DNA of 64,000 nt from Lolliginicoccus suaedae (GTDB taxonomy: Bacteria > Actinomycetota > Actinomycetes > Mycobacteriales > Mycobacteriaceae). A program made the position numbers and the translations under genes. The stretch is taken from positions 1 through 64,000 of the forward strand of contig NZ_VSSO01000002.1 in assembly GCF_008312885.1 (NCBI RefSeq), given 5' to 3'. Below, piece by piece: positions 41,095 through 50,532 of the stretch. Each line of letters starts with the position of its first letter. The first letter of the stretch is position 1. The notes beneath the pieces are model-generated. The model made no database searches and had not been told where the DNA came from. It saw nothing but the letters and a program-made list of their open reading frames with translations.

Positions 41095-41976
41095 ATGGTG
41101 ATTCCTGGACACTCCCCTGTCCGGGCGATCCCCTACATGCCCGCGACCCCGGCGGCCCGGCATGGGGTGGAGATCATGACCCTGCGATCCCTGCGCGAAC
41201 GGATGGGGCCGGGCGAGTTCATCGCGCCCCAGTGCCCGCGCTTCCACATGATCGCCCTCGTCACCAAGGGGCATGGCACCCATGCGGTGGATTTCCGCAC
41301 CGGCGCGCTGAGCCCCGGGACCGTGTGGTGGGTGCGCCCCGGGCAGGTGCAGCAATGGGGCAACGTCTACGGCTACGAGGCCACCATCGTCCTGCTCGAA
41401 GAGGGCGTGCTCGGCCCCATCGCGCGATCCTCCCTGACCGGCAGCCCCATGCGCTGGCGCTGCTGCTGGCACCTTGACCCGCGCGATAGCGGCAGCAATC
41501 TCGTGCCAGCGCTCATCGCCCACCTCGGCACCGTCTTCGACCAATCCGGCGCGGGCGCGGCGCCCCTCCTGCGGCACCTGGCGAACACTCTGCTGCTCAC
41601 GCTGCTCGACATCGCGCCCCCCGATGGCGGGCCCGGGCCGGCGATCGCTCCCTCGACGGTGGACAGGTTCGCGCAGGCCGTCGAGGATGGCTTCGCCCGC
41701 ACGCGCTCGGTCAGTGACTACGCCCGCGAGCTCGGCTACTCGGAGAAGACAGTCACGCGGGCGGTGCGGACCGCGACCGGGCTGACCGCGAAGCAGTTCA
41801 TCGATGAGAGGGTGATCCTCGAGTGCAAGCGGTTGCTCGCCCACACCGAGCGCACCACGGGCAGCATCGCCGACTCGCTCGGCTTCAGCGATGTCTCCAA
41901 CTTCACGAAGTTCTTCGCGGCCCGCGCTGGGATGTCACCGACGGAGTTCCGGCGATCGGCGCAGCTACCCCGCTAG
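41095..41976 (+). CDS. AraC-family transcriptional regulator
   Basis: A 293-residue regulator with an N-terminal cupin sensor (FHMIALVTKGHGTHAVDF, GTVWWVRPGQVQQWG) and a C-terminal double helix-turn-helix (VSDYARELGYSEKTVTRAVRTATG, IADSLGFSDVSNFTKFFAARAGMSPTEFRRS). The start is set at ATG 41095, with no ribosome site; an upstream frame to 41029 is open but promoter-like (TTAATCTATG). It is divergent from the aminotransferase and probably senses an amine or its product. Confidence 0.85.
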   Translation: MVIPGHSPVRAIPYMPATPAARHGVEIMTLRSLRERMGPGEFIAPQCPRFHMIALVTKGHGTHAVDFRTGALSPGTVWWVRPGQVQQWGNVYGYEATIVLLEEGVLGPIARSSLTGSPMRWRCCWHLDPRDSGSNLVPALIAHLGTVFDQSGAGAAPLLRHLANTLLLTLLDIAPPDGGPGPAIAPSTVDRFAQAVEDGFARTRSVSDYARELGYSEKTVTRAVRTATGLTAKQFIDERVILECKRLLAHTERTTGSIADSLGFSDVSNFTKFFAARAGMSPTEFRRSAQLPR

Positions 41977-41981
41977 CCTCT

Positions 41982-43145
41982 CTAGAGGCCTAGCTCGCGG
42001 GCGATCAGCATGAGCTGCACCTCCGTGGTACCCTCGCCGATCTCGAGGATCTTGCTGTCGCGGTAGTGGCGGGCGACGAGGTACTCGTTCATGTAGCCGT
42101 AGCCACCGAAGACCTGGGTGGCATCGCGCGCGTTGTCCATCGCGGCCTCGCTCGAGACGAGCTTGGCAATGGAAGCTGCCTTCTTGAAGGTCTTGCCCGA
42201 GAGCATGAGCGCGGCGGCGTCGAAGTAGGCAGCGCGGGATGCTGCGGCCCGTGCCTCCATGCGCGCGATCTTGAACGCGATGGCCTGGTTCTCGCCGATG
42301 GGTTTGCCGAAGGCAGTGCGTTCCTTCGCGTAGCGGACGCACTCGTCGACGCAGCCCTGTGCCACCCCGGTGCCCACCGCGGCGATGGCGATGCGCCCCT
42401 CGTCGAGGATGCTCAGGAAGTTGGCGTAGCCGCGGCCGGCCTCCCCGAGCAGGTTCGCCTCGGGCACGCGGAGATCATCGAACGACAGCGGATGGGTATC
42501 GGAGGCGTGCCAGCCGACCTTGGAGTAGGCGGGCTGCACCGTGAGGCCCGGCGTGCCGGCAGGAACGATGATCGTGGAGATCTCCTTCTTCCCGCTGGGC
42601 GTGGTTCCGGTCACGGCGGTGACGGTGATCAGCTCGGTGATGTCGGTGCCAGAGTTAGTGATGAACTGCTTGCTGCCGTTGATGACCCATTCACCGCCAT
42701 CGAGCCGCGCGGTGGTCCGGGTGCCACCGGCGTCGCTGCCCGCTCCTGGCTCGGTCAGGCCGAACGCGCCGAGCCGGGCACCGCTGGCCAGCTGGGGCAG
42801 CCATTGCTGCTTCTGCTCGTCGGTACCGAAGCGGTAGATCGGCATGGCACCGAGGGACACTGCCGCCTCGAGCGTCATCGCGACGGACTGATCGACCTTG
42901 CCGAGTTCCTCGAGAGCGAGGCACAGGGCGAAGTAGTCGCCGCCCATGCCGCCGTGCTCCTCCGGGAACGGAAGCCCGAACAGGCCCATCTGCCCCATCC
43001 CGCGGACCACGTCGTAGGGGAAGGTCTTGTTCTCGTCGTGCTCGGCGGCGACCGGTGCCACGACCTCCCGGGCGAACTCCTCGACGGTGCGGCGGAGCTG
43101 CTCGTACTCGTCGGGCAGCGCTGCGGTGGACAGGAAGGTGGTCAT
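41982..43145 (-). CDS. Acyl-CoA dehydrogenase (FadE19/isovaleryl-CoA type)
   Basis: A 387-residue flavoenzyme. Features: GLFGLPFPEEHGGMGGDY, the FAD loop GLTEPGAGSDAGGTRT, the WVINGSKQFITNSG motif and the catalytic Glu in SKILEIGEGTTEVQLML. Coupled to accA (7 bases between stop and ATG), it matches the accA1-fadE19 pair of mycobacteria, which act in leucine breakdown: isovaleryl-CoA to methylcrotonyl-CoA followed by carboxylation. Isovaleryl-CoA or a similar branched acyl-CoA is the inferred substrate. Confidence 0.9.
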   Translation of the reverse strand: MTTFLSTAALPDEYEQLRRTVEEFAREVVAPVAAEHDENKTFPYDVVRGMGQMGLFGLPFPEEHGGMGGDYFALCLALEELGKVDQSVAMTLEAAVSLGAMPIYRFGTDEQKQQWLPQLASGARLGAFGLTEPGAGSDAGGTRTTARLDGGEWVINGSKQFITNSGTDITELITVTAVTGTTPSGKKEISTIIVPAGTPGLTVQPAYSKVGWHASDTHPLSFDDLRVPEANLLGEAGRGYANFLSILDEGRIAIAAVGTGVAQGCVDECVRYAKERTAFGKPIGENQAIAFKIARMEARAAASRAAYFDAAALMLSGKTFKKAASIAKLVSSEAAMDNARDATQVFGGYGYMNEYLVARHYRDSKILEIGEGTTEVQLMLIARELGL

Positions 43146-43151
43146 GGCTGC

Positions 43152-45188
43152 TCAGGACTCCTTGGTCTCATCGGTGCCAGTCTCGTCGTGGGAGGTCGTC
43201 GCGGTGATGCGGGCCAGCAGCTGGTCGACAGTGACCTGATCGCCGGGGGCCGCCTTCAGGTCGACGGTGCCATCGACGGGCGACGAGAGGGTGTGCTCCA
43301 TCTTCATGGCCTCGACCACGATGATCGGTGTGCCCGCCGCGACCTCGTCGCCCGAGGCGACGTGGATGGCTATCACCGAGCCAGGCATGGGGCTGAGGAT
43401 CTCGGCATCGCCCCGGTGCGCGTCGTGGTGGCGCACGCTGGCCTCGCGGACCACCTGCACCGACCAGGTGCCGTGCGGCAGGGTCACCCAGATGTGGTGG
43501 TGGTCCTCGGTGATCGTGACGGGCTGGCGCCGGCCGTCGAGGACGAGGGCCCCTCCGGCGCTGATGCCGACGGTGTGCTCGTTCTCGCCGATGCGGGCGC
43601 GGGCATCATCGGGCGTGCCGGTGAGCTCGACGGCCGCGGTGCGGTCGCTTCCGGAGAGGCGCACGCGGTAGGGAGCCTGGTCGCCGCTCCGCCATCCGCT
43701 GGGCACGTCCCACATGCTGCGGGGCCGCTCGGGCCAGTGCGCGCGCCAGCGGTGGACGGCGGCGGCGGCGAATACCTCGTCGGGCGCCGGGGCAGGCTCG
43801 TAGTCGGGCATCACTCGATCGATCAGCGCGGTGTCGAGGTTGCCTGCCCGCACGTCCTCGTTGGCGAGGAGGTAGCGCAGGAACTCGATGTTCGTGACCA
43901 GCCCGTGCACGGTGGTCACAGCGAGCGCATCATCGAGGCGCTGCAGGGCGGTCGCCCGGTCGGGGCCGTGCGCGATGATCTTCGACAGCATCGGGTCGTA
44001 GTCGCTGCCGATGACGCTGCCGGGGCGGATGCCGGAGTCCACGCGCGCGCTGGCGGGCTCGTCGAGGGCGAGGACCGTGCCGCCCGTGGGGAGGAAGCCG
44101 CGAGCGGGGTCCTCCGCGTAGACCCGCGCCTCGATGGCGTGCCCGGTGAGGGTGATGTCGTCCTGGACGCGGTCGAGCGGCTGGCCGGCGGCTACGCGTA
44201 CTTGCCATTCGACGAGGTCGATGCCGGTGACCATCTCGGTGACGGGATGCTCGACCTGCAGGCGAGTGTTCATCTCCATGAAGAAGAACTCGTCGGGCCG
44301 GTCGGCGGAGACGATGAACTCGACGGTTCCCGCGCCGAGGTAGTCGACGCTGCGGGCGGTGTCGCAGGCTGCCTTGCCGATCCGGTCGCGCGTGGCGGCG
44401 TCGAGCAGCGGGGAAGGCGCTTCCTCGATGACCTTCTGGTGGCGGCGCTGCAACGAGCACTCACGCTCGCCGAGGTGGAGCACGGTTCCGTGCGCGTCGG
44501 CGATGACCTGCACCTCGATGTGCCGGGGGCTGGTGATGAAGCGCTCGATGAAGAGCGTGTCGTCGCCGAAAGCCGAGGCGGCCTCCCGACGGGCGGAGCG
44601 CAGTGCCTCGGGGAGGTCGGCGGGGTCATCGACGCGGCGCATGCCCTTGCCACCCCCGCCGGCCGAGGGCTTGACGAGGACGGGGAACCCGATGCCGGGG
44701 GCGGCGTCGAGCAGTTCCTCGTCGGTGAGCCCGGGCCGGGCGATGCCGGGAACGGTGGGCACGCCGCTGGCCGCGACGGTGGTCTTGGCGGTGATCTTGT
44801 CGCCCATGACGGTGATCGCTGCGGCGGAGGGGCCGAGGAACACGATGCCGGCATCGGCGCAGGCCTGGGCGAACGCGGTGTTCTCGGAGAGGAACCCGTA
44901 GCCAGGATGGATCGCCTCGGCGCCGGTGCGGCGGGCCGCGTCGATGATGGCAGGGATGTCGAGGTAGCTCTGGCGCGCGGCGGCGGGCCCGATGCGCACG
45001 GCCTCGTCGGCGGAGCGCACGTGCAGGGCATCGCGGTCGGCGTCGCTGTAGACGGCGATGGAGCGGATCCCGAGCTCGCGCAGGGTGCGGATGACGCGCA
45101 CGGCGATCTCGCCGCGGTTGGCCACGAGCACGGTGCCGAACAGGCGCGTGCCGGTCGGCGGGGTGTGTTGTGGTGCGGCAACGCCCAT
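43152..45188 (-). CDS. Acyl-CoA carboxylase alpha subunit (biotin carboxylase + BCCP)
   Basis: A 678-residue biotin-dependent subunit, probably of 3-methylcrotonyl-CoA carboxylase (AccA1 type). It has an N-terminal biotin carboxylase with [16 protein letters not shown], the glycine loop [29 protein letters not shown] and [14 protein letters not shown] middle linker contains the BT-binding region. The C-terminal carrier has the biotinylation site VVEAMKMEH. The ATG at 45188 lies 41 bases after a GTTAAT-N6-TCAC motif shared with accD and a TetR gene. The partner accD is 5.3 kb upstream rather than adjacent. Confidence 0.92.
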   Translation of the reverse strand: MGVAAPQHTPPTGTRLFGTVLVANRGEIAVRVIRTLRELGIRSIAVYSDADRDALHVRSADEAVRIGPAAARQSYLDIPAIIDAARRTGAEAIHPGYGFLSENTAFAQACADAGIVFLGPSAAAITVMGDKITAKTTVAASGVPTVPGIARPGLTDEELLDAAPGIGFPVLVKPSAGGGGKGMRRVDDPADLPEALRSARREAASAFGDDTLFIERFITSPRHIEVQVIADAHGTVLHLGERECSLQRRHQKVIEEAPSPLLDAATRDRIGKAACDTARSVDYLGAGTVEFIVSADRPDEFFFMEMNTRLQVEHPVTEMVTGIDLVEWQVRVAAGQPLDRVQDDITLTGHAIEARVYAEDPARGFLPTGGTVLALDEPASARVDSGIRPGSVIGSDYDPMLSKIIAHGPDRATALQRLDDALAVTTVHGLVTNIEFLRYLLANEDVRAGNLDTALIDRVMPDYEPAPAPDEVFAAAAVHRWRAHWPERPRSMWDVPSGWRSGDQAPYRVRLSGSDRTAAVELTGTPDDARARIGENEHTVGISAGGALVLDGRRQPVTITEDHHHIWVTLPHGTWSVQVVREASVRHHDAHRGDAEILSPMPGSVIAIHVASGDEVAAGTPIIVVEAMKMEHTLSSPVDGTVDLKAAPGDQVTVDQLLARITATTSHDETGTDETKES

Positions 45189-45228
45189 GAGCGACTCCGG
45201 GTTCGGGGGTGACGGGTAGCAAATTTAG

Positions 45229-45244
45229 GTTAATCGCCATTCAC
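45229..45244. promoter_or_regulatory. Putative TetR operator upstream of accA
   Basis: GTTAATCGCCATTCAC, of the form GTTAAT-N6-TMAC. The same pattern occurs upstream of accD (52131) and the TetR gene (54402). Confidence 0.5.
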
Positions 45245-45354
45245 TGAGTTGTCCAGGTCACAGCATCCAGCTCGCCCCCACCGTGGGACGATAGAAATTC
45301 CACGAGACGCACACGCCAGCCACTCACGCCAGCCACCCACGCCGGAGGTCCCTG

Positions 45355-45936
45355 ATGGCGCAGCCCAGTACCTACCCTCGAAGCCCCAGCCGCAGGAACC
45401 CCTCCGCCCGGTGGTACCTGCTGGTCGTCGCCCTCGCCGTCATCGGCATCACGATCGGCGCGGTGCTCGCCTGGCGAGCGGTCGCGGCCTTCCCGTCCGT
45501 TGTCGCCGAGGCACGCGCCAACCAGCAGCTCGAGGTATCGCTCGACGACGAGGGCCTGGCCATCTTCGCCGATAGCGGCTCGGCCCGGCTCGACTGCTCG
45601 GCCACCGATGCCCAGGGCGCCAGCGTGCCCCTCGAGCGCCTCACCGCGTCCGAGACGATCACCGTCGGCTCCCGCACCTGGCATGTGGTCCTGCGCTCCC
45701 CGGAGCCAACGCCGCCCGGCACATACACGGTGCTCTGCGCCAGCGAGGACACGAGCACCGTCTATGGCGTAGGTCCCCGCGCCTCGGTGTTCGGGTTCGT
45801 CGGCCTCGTCCTCGGTGCTGTCGCCGCGCTCGGGGTCGGCATCTTCGGTGGGTTCCTGCTGTGGCTGGTGATCTTCCTGCTGCGGCGCCGCACCCCGCCC
45901 GGGCAGGTAGCGGCCCCCGGGTACCCGCCCGCTTAG
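45355..45936 (+). CDS. Two-helix membrane protein with extracytoplasmic domain
   Basis: Unrecognised 193-residue protein: an N-terminal membrane helix (WYLLVVALAVIGITIGAVLAW), a ~95-residue outside domain with two Cys (RLDCSATD and YTVLCASE) that could form a disulfide, a second helix (SVFGFVGLVLGAVAALGVGIFGGFLLWL) and a Pro-rich tail. GGAGG lies 6 bases before the ATG. Its stop codon's last base is also the first base of the MITE-like element, so insertion probably altered the original C-terminus. Confidence 0.7.
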   Translation: MAQPSTYPRSPSRRNPSARWYLLVVALAVIGITIGAVLAWRAVAAFPSVVAEARANQQLEVSLDDEGLAIFADSGSARLDCSATDAQGASVPLERLTASETITVGSRTWHVVLRSPEPTPPGTYTVLCASEDTSTVYGVGPRASVFGFVGLVLGAVAALGVGIFGGFLLWLVIFLLRRRTPPGQVAAPGYPPA

Positions 45937-46260
45937 GGCGTGTCCGGTGAATGCGTTCAGCGCCGTTGGTGCTGCATGGCTGCCCTGTCGATCAAGCTTG
46001 CTGCCACCTCTAGCTCCTTGCTGCCACCCTTGTGCGGACCTGCCACGGATATAGCCGTGGCAGCTGTGCGCTAACGGTGGCAGCTGGGCGCCGACCAAGC
46101 CCCGGCAAGGCCGAGCGCGGGCCCGCGCCCTCGTCGAGGGGCGCTCCAACCGGCTCACGTCATCCCGCAGGCCGCTACGCCAGGCGTGCAGCCCGCCACC
46201 AGGGCGGGCCTGCCATCGCTGCGATCATTCTTTGGCTCGAATGATTCACAGGACACGCCC
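45936..46260. mobile_element. MITE-like element, 325 bp
   Basis: Terminal inverted repeats GGGCGTGTCCGGTGAATG (45936-45953) and the inverse of GGGCGTGTCCTGTGAATC (46243-46260) differ at two of 18 positions. Between them are no transposase gene, a 9-base-pair hairpin around ATATAG (46040-46063), repeated GCTGCCACC words and a subterminal GATCATTC/GAATGATT pair. The length and ends fit a non-autonomous relative of an insertion sequence. No clear target-site duplication is seen. Confidence 0.7.
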
Positions 46261-46368
46261 AGCAGCCTGGCCGCCTCGGAAGTGTTGGCTTTCGCACCCT
46301 CTCGCGGGTTTCCGTGGGTGCAGAACCGCACACAACCGGGCAACCGTCGCAGGGACAATCAGGCTGCC

Positions 46369-46824
46369 CTAGCCGAGCCCAGCGGCGCGCTTGATGGCGG
46401 CCCGGATGCGCGGGTAGGTGCCGCACCGGCACACGTTGATGACCTCATCGATGTCGGCATCGGTGGGGCGCGGGTTGCGGCGCAGCAGGTCAACGGCGGA
46501 CATGATCTGCCCGGGCTGGCAGTACCCGCACTGCGCGACGTCGAGGTCGATCCAGGCTTGCTGCACGGCGTGCAGCTGCCCGCCGCTGGCGAGCCCCTCG
46601 ATGGTCGTGACCTCGCGCCCCGCCACCTCCTCGACGGGGGTGACGCAGGGCCGGATCGCGGAGCCGTCGAGGTGGCTGGTGCAGGCCTTGCACACGTCGA
46701 TGCCGCAGCCGAACTTGGGCCCGGTGATGCCGAGCTTGTCGCGCAGCACCCACATCAGCGGCAGGCCACGGGCGGCCTCGACCGTGACGTCGCGACCGTT
46801 GACACGGAACGTATAGCTGGGCAT
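46369..46824 (-). CDS. [2Fe-2S] subunit of a molybdenum hydroxylase (IorA-like)
   Basis: A 151-residue electron-transfer subunit. The first cluster is in [18 protein letters not shown] with a fourth Cys in IRPCVTP; the second is [12 protein letters not shown] and [15 protein letters not shown]. This matches the small subunit of isoquinoline 1-oxidoreductase-type enzymes. GGAGG precedes the ATG at 46824. It lies 27 bases after the large subunit, reversing the usual small-then-large order. The MITE-like element is 108 bases beyond its stop. Confidence 0.92.
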   Translation of the reverse strand: MPSYTFRVNGRDVTVEAARGLPLMWVLRDKLGITGPKFGCGIDVCKACTSHLDGSAIRPCVTPVEEVAGREVTTIEGLASGGQLHAVQQAWIDLDVAQCGYCQPGQIMSAVDLLRRNPRPTDADIDEVINVCRCGTYPRIRAAIKRAAGLG

Positions 46825-46851
46825 GCGGGGACACCTCCGGACGTGCTTGGG

Positions 46852-49077
46852 CTATCGGGGGAAGGGCTCGAAGTCGATGTCGAAATTGATGGGGAACGAG
46901 CGTGGCCTGGTTCCCGTGGCACGGGCGTAGGCATTGGCCACGGCACCGACCGAGGCGGGGACGCCGAGCTCCCCCGCTCCGCCCGGCTCGTCGCTGCCCT
47001 CGAGGATGTGCACGGTGACGTCCGGGGGCGAATCACCCTGCCGCGGGTAGTGGTACTGCGAGTACGAGCCCTCGAGGGGCAGCCCGTCGACGATGTGCAG
47101 CCCGGCGGTGAGCGTGGTGGCGATGGCGTCGCTGAGGCCGCCATGCATCTGCGCCTCGAGGCCGAGGGGATTGATCGTCTTGCCGACGTCGACGGCGATG
47201 ACGGCCTTGGTGACGCGGGGCTTGCGGGGGTCGCGCGCATCGATCTCGACGAGCACGGCGATGGCGGAGCGGTACTCCTCGTGCACGCCGACTCCCTGGC
47301 CGAAGCCGGGAGGCATGGCGCGGCCCCAGTTGCCCTCGCGGGCGACGGTATCGAGCACATCGCGGACGCGGTGGTCCTTGATGATGGCGCGCCGGTACTC
47401 GACGGGATCACGGCCGAGGTGCTCGGCGATCTCGTCGATGAACATCTCCTCGCAGCCGCGGGTGTTTCCGGAGTACACACCGCGCCAGCTGCCGGTGGGC
47501 ATGCGCAAGGGGATCTCGAACAGCTCGTGGCTCTTGGCGCCCACCTCGTAGGGGGTGAACTGGGTGAGGTGGAAGAGCGTCTGCCCGAACACGGGGTTGC
47601 CGACGACGGGGAGCTGGGTATAGGCGGCGGTGAGGATCTCGCCGAGCCCGTGTCGGAAGTCGGTCTCGACGAAGCCGGCGCGGTGGTGGAACCCGGCGAC
47701 GGCGCTGGTGCCGATGCGCGCGCGGAGACGATGGTGGGAGGCGGGCCTGGCGCGGCCGTGGCGCATGTCGTCGATGCGGCTCCACATCAGCTTGACGGGC
47801 TTGCCCATGGCGCGGGAGATGCGCGCGGCCTCGAGCGCGCCGTCGTAGAAGAGGCGCCGCCCGAAGCTGCCCCCGGCCTGGGTGACGTGCACGATGACCT
47901 TGTCGAGCGGCAGGCCGAGCTCGAGGGCGATGTGCTCGCGGGTGATGATCGGGGATTGCAGCGCGGACCAGATCTCGGCGCGGTCGGGGCGCACATCGGC
48001 GATGGCGGTGTTGGGCTCGAGGGGGGCGTGGCTGGCGAACGCGAAGTCATACTCGGCGTCGAGTACTCCTCCGTCGAGGCTGCCGGAACCGAGGGGCGGG
48101 TCGTCGAACGCAGGGATGGCACCGCGGATCTGGGCGCGGATATCGGGGTCGGAGAGGCCATCGATGGTGCCGGGCTTCCACGTGACGTCGAAGGCGCGGG
48201 TGGCGGCGAGGGCCTCGCCGAACGTCTCGGCCATGATCGCGATGCCGGTGGGGATCATGGCGACATCGATGACGCCGGGCTGCTGGCGGGCGGTGGCCGC
48301 GTCGAACCATTCCGGGCTGCCGTTGATGGTGGGCGGGCGGCGCACCATGACGGGCTTGGCACCGGGTATGTCGAGGTCGAGGGTGTAGGGCAGTTCCCCG
48401 GTGACCATGGCCCGGGCATCCTTGCGGCGGGTGGGGGTGCCAACGGTGTGGTGGCTGGTCTTGGGCCGGGCGGTGACGTCGGCGAGGGAAGGATTGGCCG
48501 CGCCGGCGGAGAGCTCGCCGTAGCCGAGGGACCGGCCGTCGCGGGCGATGACGCGCCCGTTCTCGGTGCGCAGATCCGTGGGCAGGACGAGCAGGCGGGC
48601 GGCCGCGGCGGCAACGAGCCGGGCGCGCACCACCGAGGCGACAGCGCGCAGCGGGTGCCAGAGCGAGCGGATGGTGTTGGAGCTTCCGGTGAACTGGTTG
48701 AACAGCAGCTCGGGCTTGGCCGGGGCGAGGCGCACATCGACGCGGTCGACGGGAACATCGAGCTCGTCGGCAACGATCATCGCGGTCGCGGTAGTGATGC
48801 CCTGGCCGATCTCGGCGCGGGGCAGCTCGAAGCGGATGCGACCGTCCGGGGTGACCTCGATGACGAGGATCAGCGCGGTGGGCAGCCCGACGGTGATGAA
48901 GAGATCCCCGATGTCGACGATCTGCCCGGCCTCGGGGTTGCTGGGGATGCCGGGGACCCCTGGCTGCGCGCTCGCCGTGGGGCTCGCTCCCGGGGCTGCC
49001 CATTGGGCTCCGACGGTGAGGATCGGTGCGGCAACGAGGAAGGTGAGGAACTGGCGACGTGCCATGCTCTCGACCAC
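46852..49077 (-). CDS. Molybdopterin subunit of a molybdenum hydroxylase (IorB-like, Tat-exported)
   Basis: A 741-residue large subunit of the isoquinoline 1-oxidoreductase/aldehyde dehydrogenase group. A twin-arginine signal (ARRQFLTFLVAAPILTVG) indicates folded export with its cofactor. Motifs include LPRAEIGQGITTATAMI, TQAGGSFGRRLFYDG, a Tat-family GNTRGCEEMFIDE stretch and the active-site Glu in GGAGELGVPASVGAV. GTG 49077 is used, with AGGTGG nearby; an ATG at 49065 is also plausible. Substrate is unknown (an N-heterocycle or aldehyde is likely). The XdhC gene 4 kb upstream may mature it. Confidence 0.9.
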   Translation of the reverse strand: MVESMARRQFLTFLVAAPILTVGAQWAAPGASPTASAQPGVPGIPSNPEAGQIVDIGDLFITVGLPTALILVIEVTPDGRIRFELPRAEIGQGITTATAMIVADELDVPVDRVDVRLAPAKPELLFNQFTGSSNTIRSLWHPLRAVASVVRARLVAAAAARLLVLPTDLRTENGRVIARDGRSLGYGELSAGAANPSLADVTARPKTSHHTVGTPTRRKDARAMVTGELPYTLDLDIPGAKPVMVRRPPTINGSPEWFDAATARQQPGVIDVAMIPTGIAIMAETFGEALAATRAFDVTWKPGTIDGLSDPDIRAQIRGAIPAFDDPPLGSGSLDGGVLDAEYDFAFASHAPLEPNTAIADVRPDRAEIWSALQSPIITREHIALELGLPLDKVIVHVTQAGGSFGRRLFYDGALEAARISRAMGKPVKLMWSRIDDMRHGRARPASHHRLRARIGTSAVAGFHHRAGFVETDFRHGLGEILTAAYTQLPVVGNPVFGQTLFHLTQFTPYEVGAKSHELFEIPLRMPTGSWRGVYSGNTRGCEEMFIDEIAEHLGRDPVEYRRAIIKDHRVRDVLDTVAREGNWGRAMPPGFGQGVGVHEEYRSAIAVLVEIDARDPRKPRVTKAVIAVDVGKTINPLGLEAQMHGGLSDAIATTLTAGLHIVDGLPLEGSYSQYHYPRQGDSPPDVTVHILEGSDEPGGAGELGVPASVGAVANAYARATGTRPRSFPINFDIDFEPFPR

Positions 49078-49137
49078 GGGCCACCTGCTTTCGTGCCTAT
49101 CGCTTGCCGGGCACTAGCAAAGGTGGCACGGATCACA

Positions 49138-50451
49138 TTAGGGGCGGGGTGTTTTGCCGGAAATCGCGTATAGCGCCGCGTCGACGCGGTCGCCCGCGGC
49201 AGCCTTGTCGGCGTCGCGCTCGGCGTGGTCGATGTACTCGTCGCGAAGCCGCGCGAGGTGGTCGACCACGAGCGATCGGAGGTGCGCGTGCTTGGTCGTC
49301 GTCCCGATGCGCTCGGCGAGGCGGATGGTGGCCTTGATCGCGAGCGGGCTATCGAGCGCGTAGTGGCGCATGGCGTCGAGCACGCCTCCGATCAGCCTGG
49401 CGGGCGGCACCCTGGCCACGACGAGCCGCAGCGTGCCCTCCTCATCGACCCTGCCCAGTAGCGGTTCGGGCCGTCGCGCGAGGGGAACCAGCCCGACGGC
49501 GAGCTCGTCGAGGGCATTGCTCGCGGTGTAGGGGTCGTTCATGCTCGGCGAGAGCGCCCGGATCGCCATCTCGGTGAGCTGCTGGACGGCGAACATGATG
49601 TCCTGGCGGGGGCTACGGGACTCGGCGAGCACGAACGCTGCCCGGATCGCGGCGACGAGATCCTTGCTGGGCTCCTCCACGCCGTGGACCGTCGCGAGCA
49701 TCTCCCCCGCGACGAGGTGCGTTCCTGTTCCCGCGCGCACCTCGATGCGGCACTCATGCTCGCTGGCGAGGACGAGCAGCCGGTCCTCGTCGATGATCAT
49801 CACGAAGCCAAAGCCCTCGGCCGGCACGGCGGCACCGGTGCCCGGGCTGGACGGGGCCGCGATGGTGGCCTCGTCCGGCGGATCCTCGGGGTAGAGGTCG
49901 TCGAGCGCGCTGACCATCTCGCCGCGGACCCGCGCGAGCAGCGTCGGCACCTGGATGGAGTCGGCGATGTGATGGATGAAGAAGACGAGGACCGCGACGT
50001 CGAGCACGGCGAGGAGGACGGCGATGTTCACCGCGAGATCAGGGATGAACGCCCCGCCCTGGTCGGTCTCCGAGCGGATCGAGCGCAGCACCATCAGGCA
50101 GTACAGGAACGTCGCGCCGTAGACGCCCAGGACGAACTGGTTGGCCCGGTCGGCCATGAAGTTGCGCACGAGGCGCGGCCCGTAGGTGGAGCTCGCGATG
50201 GCGAGCACGGAGATGGTGATGGAGAACGATGTCGCGGCCACAGCGAGCATGGAGCCGCCGATGGCGGTGAGGATATCGCGGCTGCCGCTGGCCCCGATGC
50301 TGTAGAACAGCGAGCCGGCCAGGCCCGGGTCGCTTCGCTGGATGGTCACATCGATGCGGATGAGCAGCTGCGACAGCGCCAGCGCGACGAGGCCCAGGAT
50401 GGTGGGCAGGAACCAGAAGGAGTCGCGGAACGTGATGATCCACTTGCGCAT
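49138..50451 (-). CDS. DUF2254 membrane protein
   Basis: A 437-residue protein of the DUF2254 family. It has four membrane helices in the first ~155 residues (WFLPTILGLVALALSQLLI, GGSMLAVAATSFSITISVLAI, FVLGVYGATFLYCLMVLRS, IAVLLAVLDVAVLVFFIHH) and then a cytoplasmic half with IQVPTLLARVRGEM, SPRQDIMFAVQQLTEMAIRALSPSMNDPYTA, which is the family signature. Function is unknown. It lies between accD and the molybdenum hydroxylase in the same direction, with gaps of 60-81 bases. Confidence 0.88.
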   Translation of the reverse strand: MRKWIITFRDSFWFLPTILGLVALALSQLLIRIDVTIQRSDPGLAGSLFYSIGASGSRDILTAIGGSMLAVAATSFSITISVLAIASSTYGPRLVRNFMADRANQFVLGVYGATFLYCLMVLRSIRSETDQGGAFIPDLAVNIAVLLAVLDVAVLVFFIHHIADSIQVPTLLARVRGEMVSALDDLYPEDPPDEATIAAPSSPGTGAAVPAEGFGFVMIIDEDRLLVLASEHECRIEVRAGTGTHLVAGEMLATVHGVEEPSKDLVAAIRAAFVLAESRSPRQDIMFAVQQLTEMAIRALSPSMNDPYTASNALDELAVGLVPLARRPEPLLGRVDEEGTLRLVVARVPPARLIGGVLDAMRHYALDSPLAIKATIRLAERIGTTTKHAHLRSLVVDHLARLRDEYIDHAERDADKAAAGDRVDAALYAISGKTPRP

Positions 50452-50532
50452 GGCGTCGTGCCTGGCCTTCCTGCCGCGATCACTCCGTGGCAGGAAGGCG
50501 GCACCCTCACTGTAGGTCGCGGGGCGGGGCTA

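Noticed and set aside
42066-45212. Rightward 1048-codon frame across fadE and accA
   Set aside because: Antisense to two genes with complete catalytic motifs; no domain is recognisable.
45241-46158. Leftward 305-codon frame opposite the 45.4-kb membrane protein
   Set aside because: It crosses the MITE-like element and lacks a start signal; the rightward gene has GGAGG and two membrane helices.
46186-49173. Rightward 995-codon frame across the IorAB genes
   Set aside because: Antisense shadow; the leftward frames carry [2Fe-2S] cysteines, a Tat signal and the active-site Glu.
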